Shown: positions 1 to 11,000 of the stretch, piece after piece
Position numbering within the stretch: position 1 is the stretch's first letter
How the letters are laid out: every line of letters begins with the position of its first letter
From: Bedellia somnulentella
Lineage: Eukaryota; Arthropoda; Insecta; Lepidoptera; Bedelliidae
Assembly (NCBI GenBank): GCA_963576735.1
Contig: CAUYWD010000196.1
Coordinates: 62,001-126,000 of the forward strand
DNA: 64,000 bases
Direction of reading: 5' to 3'
Made by a program: the position numbers and the translations under genes
The notes under the pieces: generated by a model
What the model was told of the DNA's origin: nothing
Database searches by the model: none
The model's input: the letters and a program-made list of their open reading frames with translations, nothing else

Positions 1-240
1 TAATGTGGAAGGTAATGTTAGTAGAGGACGGCCACGAAAGACATACTTGGACCAAATTGAAAGTGTGCTCAAAAAGGCAGGCGTCCGTAGTATGAAGAAT
101 AAAAGAGCATGTATGAAAAGATTGATGGATGTAAACGAAGCAAGAGAGGTTTGCCAGGATCGTACGAAGTGGCGATCGATAGTCTCTGCCTACCCCAATG
201 GGAATTAACGGCGTGAGTATATGTATGTATGTATGTATGT
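1..240 (+). mobile_element. 3' end of an RTE-type LINE (C-terminal RT tail plus TATG tail)
   Basis: The open frame from about position 5 to 208 ends in a typical LINE reverse-transcriptase tail (GRPRKTYLDQIESVLKKAG, then RTKWRSIVSAYP before the stop). It is followed by GGCGTGAG and a (TATG)n tail ending at about 240. A second copy of the same end lies at 38550-38775. A simple-repeat tail directly after the ORF is typical of RTE elements, hence the class; this is inference from the tail only. The 5' part lies off the window. The next base, 241, resumes SART-like ORF1 sequence, so this LINE appears inserted into unit S1. Confidence 0.7.
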
Positions 241-756
241 ATCCATTATAACCCCAATGTGTTCATCAACTGAGGCAAGTAAGTCATTGGCGGTCTTTTG
301 GGTGGCAGGTACTGGCCTTTCCAAAGCTTGCGCCCGCTTTTTCTCTTCTTGAAGGTTGTATCGAGCCATTCTTTCAGAGAGATCCTCTGATTCTTTGATC
401 AAAAAGCTCTCGCGTTTTGCCGCGGCTGCTTCTTCGCGGGCTTTGCCAACACCTATGTACTGCCCGGTTGTCGGTGGCCTGCCGCGGCCCCTCTTTGCAG
501 GAACTTTTTTAGAGTCCCTTTGTATACGGTCCCTCTGGTCAATATCCATACTGTGATCAGTGTCAGAGTTGGATGACACCGATTCGGATCCTCCAAATGT
601 TCGCTTCCTTGGCGAAAAAAATGATTCTTCCAAAGAATTGGAGCCCTCTTTGTTTGCGGCTGAAACATATGAGCTGTCACTCATAACCTCAACCGTCGTG
701 TCGCTTAAATCGAAATCCGTTGTGAATGCGCTTGTGTCGTTTGTTTGGCAGTTTTT

Positions 757-834
757 GCCCCCCCCAGAATACGTGGGGGCGCCTCCCGCGGCCGCGGAAG
801 GGTGGGATTCCCCCTTTCGGGGACCCACCTGGGT
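757..834 (-). promoter_or_regulatory. ORF1 head RNA module, type B (S1, second copy)
   Basis: Read on the sense strand: P1 GGTGGG/CCCACC encloses P2 CCCC-GAAA-GGGG. Then comes P3 CTTCCGC-GGCC-GCGGGAG (one G-U pair), then P4 GCCCCC/GGGGGC. The fold lies entirely inside coding sequence. Confidence 0.7.
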
Positions 835-915
835 AGTTTTGTTCAAAATTGCCGAATCCATTGTTAGTTTTGTGAGAATAATTTTTGGGGAAAGATTTCC
901 CAGAAGATGGGTGTT

Positions 916-1003
916 GCCCCCCCCAGAATACGAGGGGCAGCCTGTACGGGATCGTACAGGGAGGGATTCTCCGCTGGCAGAGCCAGCGGTACCCTCCTGG
1001 GGT
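916..1003 (-). promoter_or_regulatory. ORF1 head RNA module, type A (S1, first copy)
   Basis: The layout is the same as type B, with different bases: P1 GGAGGG/CCCTCC, P2 CCGCTGGC-TCT-GCCAGCGG, P3 CTGTACG-ATCC-CGTACAG, P4 GCCCC/GGGGC. P2 and P3 are perfect helices. This is the only unit carrying two modules in tandem. Confidence 0.75.
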
Positions 1004-1466
1004 AAAACTTTGTTTTGACAGGCCATCATTTCATAATGTGGTAGGCAATTTTACCCTCGGCCTACCATCGAGCTATCCCCCCATACCCTGACGCTAGGCA
1101 CTGGATACCTACCAGCCATTCATCCCCTCGGCACGCCAACCTTGGGATTAGGGTAATTTTTTATAGAGGTTTTCTTCCTCGCAGCCCAGACCTCAGTGGC
1201 CTGAGCCCCCGTTCCCACCGAAGTAGGCTTACGGGTTGGCCGGCAGAATCATGAAGACACTGCCGCCCCTCCATCACCAGCCGCCCAATGTGGGTAGCTG
1301 GGACCGAACGCAAGACAGAACCTGGCCGACCGATACGACACAAACGCCAGGTTCTAACTTAACAACGACGCCTACTCGGTACATTGGCTTCACCCCGAGC
1401 TGGATTGCCCGAGGCTACTGAGCCCCCACGCCACGACAAGGCTGTACCATGTGGGGGATGTGGGGG

Positions 1467-1470
1467 AACC
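1467..1470. repeat. Telomeric remnant AACC between S1 and S2
   Basis: Only four bases of the TTAGG repeat separate the S1 5' end (GGGGG) from the S2 poly(T), in the same phase as the longer tracts. Confidence 0.8.
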
Positions 1471-1491
1471 TTTTTTTTTTTTTTTTTTTTT

Positions 1492-1884
1492 CGTGGGTAA
1501 ATCCTCATGGATCCGACGCCACCCGGTGGAGTGACGAAGGTATGTCGGACTCCTACCGACTAAAACCCCACGGTGACTCTTCACTGGTGCCTTATTGTAG
1601 GGTCCGTGGGCTTTCTAGACCATTGGCAATACGTACCACAGACCCTACGCACCTAACGCCGCAAGGCATCACTTCTCAGGGGGACTTCTGTTAGCCCCCT
1701 TTTCTTCCTGTCTTTTTGCAGCAGACGCTCAGAGTCACTTGAGCGCCTGCCCATCGCGGGCAAGTTGAGTCGACACACAAAGCCACCGATTTGCGTGCCC
1801 CCTGCCCTCGGAGCCCCGTCTTTGGCGGTGAACGCTCACGGGGCTCCTTGGTCTTGATTAAGACCATTCCATGCCGCGGGCATA
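1492..1884 (-). promoter_or_regulatory. S2 3' UTR, structured; terminal fold 1492-1572
   Basis: The terminal cloverleaf-like fold (sense) is closed by CGTGGG/CCCACG. Its arms are GTCGG/CCGAC, CGTCAC/GTGGCG (one G-U) and ATCC-ATGA-GGAT. Upstream hairpins read on the + strand are GGTGC/GCACC enclosing GGGTC/GACCC (about 1583-1650), a small GCC/GGC tetraloop, and GACGCTCA/TGAGCG (about 1725-1750). The poly(A) follows directly. Confidence 0.65.
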
Positions 1885-4800
1885 CTAGTGTCTTGCACCG
1901 CGGCGGCGGGTCCCACGTCTTGTAGGATCCGCTATCTCCCGTTCCCTTTCGGCGGCCTCTTTCGCAAGCATTACATGTTCACAGAAAGAGGCCACCGCCG
2001 CCCACGCTTCGGGACTTCCCACCATGGCCGCAACTACGGCCGTCAGGGATAGATCCGGGCCAATGCTTGCCCGGAGTGCTGCCCTCTCCCCAGCCCAAGC
2101 TGGGCACTCTTCAAGGGTGTGATGCGCCGTGTCTTCGGGGCAATTCAGACAGTGGTGGCAACGAGCAGCCTCCTCTTTGCCCAGCCGCCACAGGTACTTA
2201 CCAAAGCAACCATGCCCGGAAAGGACCTGTGTCAGCCGGAAGCTCAGAGATCCGTGCTCTCGCTGCAACCACTGCGTGAAGACGGGGAGAATGGCCTCCA
2301 CCGTCTTGTGCCCCGCGCTCGGCTGTCCCAGCCTGAGCGCCCATGCCTCGAGGGCAGCAGCCTCGACCTCCTGCTTGTAGGCCGCAGTCTCCCGTTGCGT
2401 GGGCCAGTGGCCCTGCATCCGCCGATCTTCGCGCCAGTGGAAAGTGGACGCGAGGACTTTCGCGTCCAAATCCCATGGCATGGAACCCGCCAATAGACAG
2501 GCAGCCTCTCGGGATACCGTACGGTATCCCCTTGACGCCCTGATGGACATGAGGCGCTGCGGCGCATGAAGAAGCGCCGCATTAGCCCCGTTCAGGGCGT
2601 CTGCCCAAACTGGGGAGCCGTACATTGCCATCGATCGTACGACCCCCATATAGAGCTGCCTGCTTGCGTTCCTGGGGCCCCCAAGGTTCGGCATGAGTCT
2701 GCTAAGAGCAGCGGCCGCAACCATTAGCCGGGGCCCCAAACGCTCGAAGTGAGCGCGGAACGTCCAACGGCCGTCGAGCACTAATCCCAGGTATTTCAAA
2801 GTGGACTCGACGGCAATCCTCACGCCGCCCACGACGATGGCGGATTCCCCCACTGGCGGACGATTCCGAGGCCCATGAAACCACATGGCCTCGGACTTAT
2901 TCAGGGCCACTTCGAGGCCCAGAAGCCTTATGCGGCGCACAACGTGCGCCACTCCCGCTGTTGCGCGGATGGCGGCCTCCCTGTATGTTTTCCCTCGAGC
3001 CGTCACTAGGGTGTCGTCTGCATAGCAGGTGAGCTGGACACCCCAGAGGTTGGCGCCGCGCAGGACCCAATCGTAGCCGATGTTCCACAGGAGCGGCCCT
3101 AAGACTGACCCCTGTGGCACACCGCATGACATAGCGCGGCTTTCCCAACCCTCCCGAACCGGATAGGTGATAGAGCGGTTCGAGAGGTACGACTCGAGGA
3201 CCCTCAATATGTATGGAGGCACTACATGATACTTGAGTGCCTCTTTAATACAGGGCCAGGGCATGGTGTTGAAAGCGTTGGCGATGTCCAGTGACACCGC
3301 CAAAACCACTTCGCCCTGTGCGACCGCCTCATCCGCAATTGCGCGAACGCGCAACACCGCGTGTACCGTTGAGCGGCATCGGCGGAATCCAAACTGCTGG
3401 TCCGATATGTTTGGACCTACTTCATCGAGGTGCTCGACGATTCGGGCAGAGATCACCCTCTCGAAAAGTTTGCCCGCCTCGTCGAGCAGCACGATGGGCC
3501 GAAACGACGATGGCTCGACGGAGTCGGCGGGGCGCCCTTCCTTTCGTAGGAGGACGAGTTTGCCCACCCTCCAAGGCTCTGGGAATACCCCTTGTGCCAG
3601 GCACAGGGAAAGCAGGCCCCGAAACTTCTCCTCCAGGAAGGGTTCCAGCGCGACGACCCAGGCTCGCCCCGGGATGCCGTCTAGTCCCGGGGCTGTCTTC
3701 TTCGCCTTGAGTCGCTTTATTGCCACCGCCAACTCCGGTTCAGTCACTTCTGGGACCAGCAGTTCTTCCTCCTCGGGCTGCCGCTCTGCAGCCATCACTG
3801 GGGGCACATGGGCTGCCCTTGCCGGAAACAAGGCCGAGACCACATCTTCCACTACGAGGGGCTGGAGACTCGTCGTCAGAGGGGGCGCCCAAGGGCGAAG
3901 CTGCTGCCGCACCGCTTTGTACGGCCTGCCCCATGGGTCATTGTTCAGAGTCTCCAGCGATTCCACCTTGGAGGCGATTTTGGCCCTGAGAACTGCAATC
4001 TTCAGGGCTGTTTTCGCCTCGCGGTACCGGTTTACTATGTCTTGTTCCTCGGCCTCGATCCGGCGTCGCCTTCTTCTGTAACGTTTACACCGGCGGCCCG
4101 CCTCCATACTAGCTCGTCGGAGTTGAGCTATTTCGGCGGACCACCAGTGTACTTGTTTCCTCGGAGCCATCGGTCCCGCCCGGGGCATGGACGCGTCGCA
4201 AATCTCTGTGAGGGCCCCACGAAACCAGTCCACCTCGGCACTGATGTCGTTGGCCGCATCAGGCGGCGCTGACCAGGACTGGACAATGGCTGCTTCAGCC
4301 ATCAGTTCTTGGTCCAGCCTGCTGAGGGCCCATCTTGGTCCCCCATTCGCCGATGAGCCGCCTGATGAGGTGGCTGCACGTGACGCAGAGACCTCGAACC
4401 GGATATAACGGTGATCCGAGTATGTCTCCACGTCAGTGATGACCCTCCAGCCCTTGATTAGGGCCCAGAGACCGGGAGTTGCGAAAGTCAGATCGACGAT
4501 CGAACTCCCGTTATGCCGCACGCATGTGGGTGTCGAACCTGTATTGGCAACAGTTAGCCCGGCAGCTGTCGCCCACTCAACTACCGCCCCGCCGAAAAGT
4601 TCAGTCGCCGGAGACCCCTAAGCCACAGATTTGGCGTTGAAATCCCCGGCCACTAGCACCTGGCAGGGGCGCCGTTGCAAGACTGCTGCTTCCAAATTTT
4701 CCAAAAACACCTCGAAGTCGGAGAATGAGGCGTTTGGGGAAAAGTACACCGATATGACCACGATGTCCCCAATACGCGCTGAGACGAATCCCCGACCTCG

Positions 4801-5010
4801 ATGCACCTCTTCTAGCAGCAGTCCTGAGGCTCTGCTAACCACGATCGCGGCAACGCCGTCTATGTCCGACACCCAATTCGCCCCAGTTGGGACAAAATAT
4901 GGCTCCGAGACCACTCCAATGTTTATTAACCACTCCGCCATGCTTTGAAAGAACAGGTCTTGAGCAGTGGCGCAGTGGTTAAGATTCGCCTGGAGGAACC
5001 GTAGGGCCAT
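1885..5010 (-). pseudogene. S2 ORF2: endonuclease-reverse transcriptase with one internal stop
   Basis: The frame is 1041 codons from ATG at 5010, broken only at codon 131, where TAG replaces the TGG found in other copies (DFNAKSVA, stop, GSPAT). It encodes an APE-like endonuclease (LQANLN, SEPY, GDFNAK, SIVDL, YSDH), a reverse transcriptase (GLDGIP, FRPIVLLDE, SLDIANAFN, GVPQGSVLGP, YADD) and a C-terminal zinc knuckle CHHCLNCPEDTAHH. Endonucleases of this group nick telomeric repeats and prime reverse transcription there; that role is known for Bombyx SART1 and TRAS1 and inferred here. The start overlaps a stop in the ORF1 frame as TAATG. One transition explains the loss of function, so the copy is young or was recently active. 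Confidence 0.9.
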
Positions 5011-5012
5011 TA

Positions 5013-7142
5013 TTAATTAATTACCATGGGTTCCTCCGCGGGCCTTGGATTAACCGTGCCCTTATATCCAATATCCTTTCCTGATTTAGGCCGCTTCGTT
5101 TTACTCGCAAAGCAAGACTTAGCCCCAGTAATGTGCTCTGCCGGTTTTTCTGCTGCTTTGCATACCGGGCAGTTAGGCTTTGAGGCACATTCACTCACTC
5201 TATGATTGGGCAAACCGCAGCGGAAACAAAGATTGCTGCGATCGACAGTCGAAGTGCACTGTGCACGCACATGACCGGGCTCAAGGCATTTGTAGCACCG
5301 TAGTGCTCTCTTTGGAAGATGCTGAACCCGGGCTACGCCCCAACCAACTTGGATTTTTTTCAGCTGCAATAGCTTTTTTGCTACAGCAACTGAGCATCGC
5401 ACATGAGCGGAACATGCACCTCTCATTCCTTCATTAATTTGCCCTATTTTTACGTCAGCCGACGAGCAACCACCATTAAGGGCAACAGCAGCAGCAATTT
5501 CCTCTTGAGAGACTGAGTCGTCTAAGTCTACAAGGCGAATGTCCTCCAGCTTAGTTGGCCTGTACACTTTGATCAACTCAGAATCAAAGCATTCCCTCAG
5601 TTTTGAAGCCAGGACGTCAGCTTTTTCTGACGATCCTTCCCCAGAGACTTCAATCTTGCGGGCACCCGTGATTGCAGTTCTAATCCGCACTGACCCTATT
5701 CCGAGACCAGAAAGATTAAGCTTCTCCCTAGCTTCAGTCATCACCTTTTTATAGGTGATACCACTATCTGGGGCTGACTCATCGAGGTGGACAATCACCG
5801 CTGCTGAGCGAGGCACTCGCAGTTTTTTGACCGCTTTTGTCGCTTTACTCAATGCAGTCGCTTTCACTGTTGCATTGGTGTTTGGCGACTTCTTTTTTCC
5901 CCGGCGCACCACCGTTGCCCATGAATCCTCTTCCGCGGGTTTGGAGGGTCCAGGGGTTGGCTGTGTCGCTAGTAAAGGAGGCTCCGGGACACGGACAGCT
6001 GAGGTAACGCTAGCAGTATTGAGCGCTGCTGGTTTAGATTTTTTCCCCCTGCCCTTACCCTTACCCTGGCTTACTCGACTAGCATCTGCACCTTTTGCAG
6101 CAGCTGCAGTTTCCAGCTGCGGTTTGCTGACTGTGTTTGATTTGTTTTGTAGTCTGTCAGCAGCCAGCGGAGGTCTTAGTCGTTTCTCCGGTAAGAGACG
6201 ACCTTCTAACGCTTCTAGTCTGGCATTCAGCATGGTCCCTACTTGGACCATGATAGACCGAGCCAGATCATCGGTTGTTGGTACGGCTGGGTTTGAATTG
6301 GACCGAGCCATGTTAAACTCAGCCCTCATCTCAGCCATTTCCCTCCTCATGATGTCTAACTGACCAGCTAGGTTTTCCCTGTCCGCTCTTATACGTTGGT
6401 TCTCTTCTTGAAGCCTAGTTAGATCTTCTTGCAGCTTCTTCACTTCACCCGAAGAAGAACATTCTTTTAAGAGCTCAGAATTGGCTACTATATCCTCTGC
6501 CGCTTGTTTCAGATCTCTGACATAGGTACCTTTAAGGTTACCAGATTTCTTCGCGATTTTGAGTATGATGGCGGCCTTATCTTCCACCGTTTTAGCTAAC
6601 TCAGCAGCAGATTTTTTCCCAACAGGGATGACGGAAGCCTGGGATTTAGCTGATCGCGCGGCATATCGATCCACTCGATGAGTGAGATCTTCCTGCTCTG
6701 AGGTACTCTCCTCTTGCCGCATGAATTTTCGGCGAGCTGCAGCAGCCTCGGCTCTCGCTTTCCCAACGCCAATATACTCACCAGTAGTTGGTGGCCTGCC
6801 ACGCCCTCTTTTTGGATTAGCTATGGGTTCCAAGGTAGCCTCAGCACTTCCGTCTGAATCTGAGGCACTTAAACCACTGCCAGCACGTCGCTTTCTGTGT
6901 AGGTCCCACAGCCGGTTTTCACCATCCACAGTAATATATGAGCTCACACTCATATTTTCATCAGTGATATCAGAGTCCGATAATCGTTCGCATAGGTCAT
7001 TTGTTTTGTTTGGCAAAAGATGGGTGTTGTCCCCCCCAGAATACAAGGGACGGCCTACATCAAAAGATGTAGGGAGGGATTCTCCGCCGGCTGAGCCGAC
7101 GGTACCCTCCTGGGGTAATAACTTTCTGTTAGCACTCATCAT
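5013..7142 (-). CDS. S2 ORF1: gag-like RNA-binding protein (709 aa)
   Basis: The intact frame opens with ATGATG. The head is type A (LLPQEG .. YSGGGD), then KRGRGRPPTTGEYIGVGKAR, an AT-hook-like core followed by a conserved patch. A coiled-coil stretch (LTRLQEENQRIRADRENL region) precedes MVQVGTMLNARLEALEGRLL, present in every copy, and WATVVRRGKK in the middle. The C-terminus has three zinc knuckles: CYKCLEPGHVRAQC, CFRCGLPNHRVSEC and a looser CPVC..H..C. It ends MVIN, TAA, and a second in-frame TAA whose last base starts ORF2. The knuckles place it with R1-clade ORF1 proteins, which bind element RNA. AT-hook function is inferred from the RGRP core only. Confidence 0.9.
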   Translation of the reverse strand: MMSANRKLLPQEGTVGSAGGESLPTSFDVGRPLYSGGDNTHLLPNKTNDLCERLSDSDITDENMSVSSYITVDGENRLWDLHRKRRAGSGLSASDSDGSAEATLEPIANPKRGRGRPPTTGEYIGVGKARAEAAAARRKFMRQEESTSEQEDLTHRVDRYAARSAKSQASVIPVGKKSAAELAKTVEDKAAIILKIAKKSGNLKGTYVRDLKQAAEDIVANSELLKECSSSGEVKKLQEDLTRLQEENQRIRADRENLAGQLDIMRREMAEMRAEFNMARSNSNPAVPTTDDLARSIMVQVGTMLNARLEALEGRLLPEKRLRPPLAADRLQNKSNTVSKPQLETAAAAKGADASRVSQGKGKGRGKKSKPAALNTASVTSAVRVPEPPLLATQPTPGPSKPAEEDSWATVVRRGKKKSPNTNATVKATALSKATKAVKKLRVPRSAAVIVHLDESAPDSGITYKKVMTEAREKLNLSGLGIGSVRIRTAITGARKIEVSGEGSSEKADVLASKLRECFDSELIKVYRPTKLEDIRLVDLDDSVSQEEIAAAVALNGGCSSADVKIGQINEGMRGACSAHVRCSVAVAKKLLQLKKIQVGWGVARVQHLPKRALRCYKCLEPGHVRAQCTSTVDRSNLCFRCGLPNHRVSECASKPNCPVCKAAEKPAEHITGAKSCFASKTKRPKSGKDIGYKGTVNPRPAEEPMVIN
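7029..7117 (-). promoter_or_regulatory. ORF1 head RNA module, type A (S2)
   Basis: P1 GGAGGG/CCCTCC; P2 CCGTCGGC-TCA-GCCGGCGG (one G-U); P3 CTACATC-TTTT-GATGTAG; P4 GTCCC/GGGAC. Compared with the S1 type A copy, P2, P3 and P4 all differ in sequence yet still pair. Confidence 0.8.
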
Positions 7143-7641
7143 TCATTTTTTGGTAGGCAATTTTACCCTCGGCCTACCATCGAGCTTACTCCTACTTTCC
7201 TCTGCGCTAGGCACTGGACACCCTCCAGACACTCATCCCCTCGGCACGCTGACCTTGGGATTGGGGTAATTTTTTATAGAGGTTTTCTTCCTCGCAGCCC
7301 AGACCTCAGTGGCCTGAGCCCCCGTTCCCACCGAAGTAGGCTTACGGGTTGGCCGGCAGTATCATGAAGACACTGCCGCCCCACAAAGACAGAACCTGGC
7401 CGACCGATGCGACACAGACGCCAGGTTCTAACACCCGCCCCAGCCGCCCAATGTGGACAAACGCTGGGGCTAAGCCGCGCACATCAGAATGGGCCACGAC
7501 TTCCCGTCCGCTTACTGCTCGCTCTGGAAGCAGAGGAGAGAAGCGGACTCTCGGTACATTAGCTTCACCCCGGACTGGATTGCCCGAGGCTACTGAGCCC
7601 CCACGCCACGACAAGGCTGTACCGTGTGGGGGATGTGGGGG

Positions 7642-7680
7642 AACCTAACCTAACCTAACCTAACCTAACCTAACCTAACC
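7642..7680. repeat. Telomeric repeat, 7.8 units of AACCT
   Basis: This is a perfect tract between S2 and S3. It begins AACCT after the S2 GGGGG end and stops at AACC before the S3 poly(T). Confidence 0.95.
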
Positions 7681-7705
7681 TTTTTTTTTTTTTTTTTTTT
7701 TTTTT

Positions 7706-8099
7706 ACGTGGGGAAATCCTCATGGATTCCCCGCCGCATGGGGGTGCGACGGGGATATGTCAGACTCCTACTGACTAAAACCCCACGGTGGTCCTTCCAG
7801 GTGCGAATTTGTAGAGCCCACGGGTCGTCTGGCCTTAGGCAATTCATCGCCGCGGGCTCCACACACCTAATGCCTCGCGGCATTCCTTCTTTGGGGGGGG
7901 GGGACAGAACCCCCCTTTTCCACTTTTGTAGTCACGGACGCTAAGGACCACCTAAGCGCCCGTCCTTCTTGGGCAGGGTTTGGTAGCGCGCAGATAGCCC
8001 CACTCTGCGCGCCTCCTGCCCGTGGAGCCCCGCTTTCGGCGACGCACGCCATATGGGGGCTCCGTGGTCTTAGTAGACCCTAACCGAGGCCGCGGTGCG
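7706..8099 (-). promoter_or_regulatory. S3 3' UTR, structured; terminal fold 7707-7787
   Basis: The terminal fold (sense) is closed by CGTGGGG/CCCCACG. Its arms are GTCAG/CTGAC, a 10-bp arm CCCCGTCGCA/TGCGGCGGGG (one G-U) and AATCC-ATGA-GGATT. On the + strand: AGGTG/CACCT around GAGCCC/GGGCTC (7813-7859), ATGCC-TCGC-GGCAT, GCGCGCAGA/TCTGCGCGC, GGAGCCCC/GGGGCTCC, and CCGCGGTGC/GCACCGCGG spanning the ORF2 stop. Confidence 0.7.
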
Positions 8100-11000
8100 T
8101 CAGTGGTTCCTGGCACCGCGGCGACGACGGCCCCTTCCAGTGGGGTCCGCCAGCTCCCTTTCCCTTTCGGCGGCCTCCTTTGCAAGCATTACGTGTTCGC
8201 AAAAGGAGGCCACCGCCGCCCACGCTTCGGGGCTCCCCACCATGGCCGCAACTACGGCCGTCAGGGATAGATCCGGGCCAATGCTTGCCCGGAGTGCTGC
8301 CCTCTCCCCAGCCCAAGCTGGGCACTCTTCGAGAGTGTGTTTCGCCGAATCTTCGGGGCAATTCAGACAGTGGTGGCAACGAGCAGCCTGCTCTTTACCC
8401 AGCCGCCACAGGTACTTACCGAAGCAATCATGCCCGGAAAGGACCTGTGTCAGCCGGAAGCTCAGAGATCCATGCTCTCGCTGCAACCACTGCGTGAGGA
8501 CGGGGAGAATGGCCTCCACCGTCTTGTGCCCCGCGCTCGGCTGTCCCAGCCTGAGCGCCCATGCCTCGAGGGCAGCTGCCTCGACCTCCTGCTTGTAGGC
8601 CGCAGTCTCCCGTTGCGTGGGCCAGTGGCCCTGCGTCCGCCGATCTTCGCGCCAGTGGAAAGTGGACGCGAGGACTTTCGCGTCCAAATCCCATGGCATG
8701 GAACCCGCCAATAGGCAGGCAGCCTCTCGGGATACCGTACGGTATCCCCTTGACGCCCTGATGGACATAAGGCGCTGCGGCGCATGAAGAAGCGCCGCAT
8801 TAGCCCCGTTCAGGGCGTCTGCCCAAACTGGGGAGCCGTACATTGCCATTGATCGTACGACCCCCATATAGAGCTGCCTGCTTGCGTTCCTGGGGCCCCC
8901 AAGGTTCGGCATGAGTCTGCTAAGGGCAGCAGCCGCAACCATTAACCGGGGCCCCAAACGCTCGAAGTGAGCGCGGAACGTCCAACGGCCGTCGAGCACT
9001 AATCCCAGGTATTTCAAAGTCGACTCGACGGCAATCCTCACGCCACCCACGACGATGGCGGATTCTCCCACTGGCGGACGATTCCGAGGCCCATGAAACC
9101 ACATGGCCTCGGACTTATTCAGGGCCACTTCAAGGCCCAGAAGCCTTATGCGGCGCACAACGTGCGCCACTCCCGCTGTTGCGCGGATGGCGGCCTCCCT
9201 GTATGTTTTCCCTCGAGCCGTCACTAGGGTGTCGTCTGCATAGCAGGTGAGTTGGACACCCCAGAGGTTGGCGCCGCGCAGGACCCAATCGTAGCCGATG
9301 TTCCACAGGAGCGGACCTAAGACTGACCCCTGTGGCACACCGCATGACATAGCGCGGCTTTCCCACCCCTCCCGAACCGGGTAAGTAATAGAACGGTCCG
9401 AGAGGTACGACTCGAGGACCCTCAATATGTATGGAGGCACTACATGATACTTAAGTGCCTCTTTAATACAGGGCCAGGGCATGGTATTGAAGGCGTTGGC
9501 GATGTCAAGTGACACCGCCAAAACCACCTCGCCCTGTGCGACCGCCTCGTCCGCTATCGCGCGAACGCGCAACACCGCGTGTACCGTTGAACGGCATCGG
9601 CGGAATCCAAACTGCTGGTCCGATATGTTTGGGCCTACCTCATCAAGGTGCTCGACGATTCGGGCAGAGATCACCCTCTCGAAAAGTTTGCCCGCCTCGT
9701 CGAGCAGAACGATAGGCCGAAAAGACGATGGTTCGACGGAGTCAGCGGGGCGCCCTTCCTTTCGTAGGAGGACGAGTTTGCCCACCTTCCAAGGCTCTGG
9801 AAATACCCCTTGTGCCAGGCACAGGGAAAGCAGGCCCCGGAACTTCTCCTCCAGGAAGGGTTCCAGTGCGACCACCCAGGCTCGCCCCGGGATGCCGTCT
9901 AGTCCCGGGGCTGTCTTCTTCGCCTTGAGTCGCTTTATTGCCACTGCCAACTCCGGTTCAGTCACTTCTGGGACCAGCAGTTCTTCCTCCTCATGCTGCC
10001 GCTCTGCAGCCATCACTGGGGGCATATGAGCTGCCCTTGCCGGAAACAAGGCCGAGACCACGTTTTCCACTACGTGTGGCTGGAGACTCGTTGTCAAAGG
10101 GGGCGCCCAAGGGCGAAGCTGCTGCCGCACAACCTTGTACGGCCTGCCCCATGGGTCGTTGTTTAGAGTCTCCAGAGATTCCACCTTGGAGGCGAGTTTG
10201 ACCCTGAGAACAGCGATCTTCAGGGCTTTTTTCGCCTCACGGTACGCATCAACTATTTCTTGTTCCTCGGCCTCGATCCGGCGTCTTCTCCTTCGGTAGC
10301 GCTGACATCGGCGGCCAGCCGCCATGCTAGCTCGGCGGAGCTGAGCAACTTCGGCAGACCACCAGTGAACTTGTCTCCTTGGAGCCATTGGTCCCGCCCG
10401 GGGCATGGACGCGTCGCATATCTCTGTGAGGGCCCCACTAAACCAGGCCACCTCAGCCATGATGTCATTGGCAAAGTCAGGCGGTGCAGACCAGGACTGG
10501 ACAATGGCTGCTTCGGCCATTAGTTCTTTATCCAGCCTGCTGAGGGCCCATCTTGGGCCCCCGTTTGCCGATGAGCCGCCTGATGAGGTGGCTTCACGAG
10601 ACGTAGAGACATCAAACCGGATATATCGGTGGTCAGAGTATGTCTCCACGTCAGTGATGACCCTCCAGCCCTTAATTAGGGCCCAGAGACCGGGAGTAGC
10701 GAAAGTCAGATCGACGATCGAACTCCCGTTATGCCTAACACATGTGGGTGTCGAACCCGTGTTAGCGACAGCCATTCCAGTGGCCGTCGCCCATTCAACA
10801 ACGGCGTGTCCGAAAGGTTCCGTTGCCGGGGATCCCCAAACCACTGACTTAGCGTTAAAGTCCCCGGCAATCAAAACCTGCCGAGGACGGCGCTGAAGGA
10901 CTACTGCTTCTAGATCTTGCAGAAACACCTCGAAGTCGGAAAGTGGATCGTTAGCGGAGAAGTAGATTGACACTACGACAATTTCTCCGATGCGAGCCAC

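Larger units (their letters stand above)
241..1029 (-). pseudogene. S1 ORF1, N-terminal fragment with two head modules
   Basis: About 262 codons of a gag-like ORF1 are present. The frame opens with a type A head (LLPQEG-like start, ending YSGGGN), then meets MDSAILNK, which matches the normal start of S10 ORF1, followed by a type B head (TQVGPRKGE .. YSGGGK). Both families of leader are therefore fused in frame. The AT-hook-like KRGRGRPPTTGQYIGVGKAR follows. Homology stops at VIMD, where the RTE tail begins; the coiled coil, WATVVRRGK motif and zinc knuckles are absent. The fusion could come from template switching during reverse transcription or from recombination between units. ORF1 proteins of R1-clade elements bind element RNA and help target it to chromosomes. 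Confidence 0.8.
241..1466 (-). mobile_element. S1: SART-like telomeric retrotransposon, 5' part only
   Basis: This is the most distal unit visible: the 5' UTR (1030-1466) and the first part of ORF1. Its 5' terminus repeats the segment GTGGGGGAT before the final GTGGGGG. The rest of the unit is cut off by the RTE insertion at 240 and by the window edge. ORF1 residues after the second head module resemble S10 most closely (MDSAIL..TTQVGPRKGES against MDNTALL..STQVGPRKGES). Confidence 0.85.
1471..7641 (-). mobile_element. S2: near-complete SART-like element
   Basis: Poly(A) (T run 1471-1491), 3' UTR, ORF2, ORF1 and 5' UTR are all present, about 6.17 kb. The only visible lesion is one nonsense codon in ORF2. 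The 5' UTR (7143-7641) has a 10-bp stem (7391-7400 with 7420-7429, AGAACCTGGC/GCCAGGTTCT) and a GGTAGGC/GCCTACC hairpin just before the ORF1 start. As in S1, the 5' terminus holds a duplicated GTGGGGGAT segment. Its 3' end is of the type otherwise seen on the short units S8, S12 and S14. Confidence 0.9.

Noticed and set aside
757..1003. HDV-like self-cleaving ribozyme at the 5' end
   Set aside because: The helices are nested and sequential and lie within ORF1, downstream of the ATG. The double-pseudoknot order of HDV-like ribozymes is not seen.
3233..4081. Long + strand frame of 282 codons inside S2
   Set aside because: It is the antisense shadow of ORF2. The minus strand has all RT motifs, and equivalent shadows recur in the other copies.
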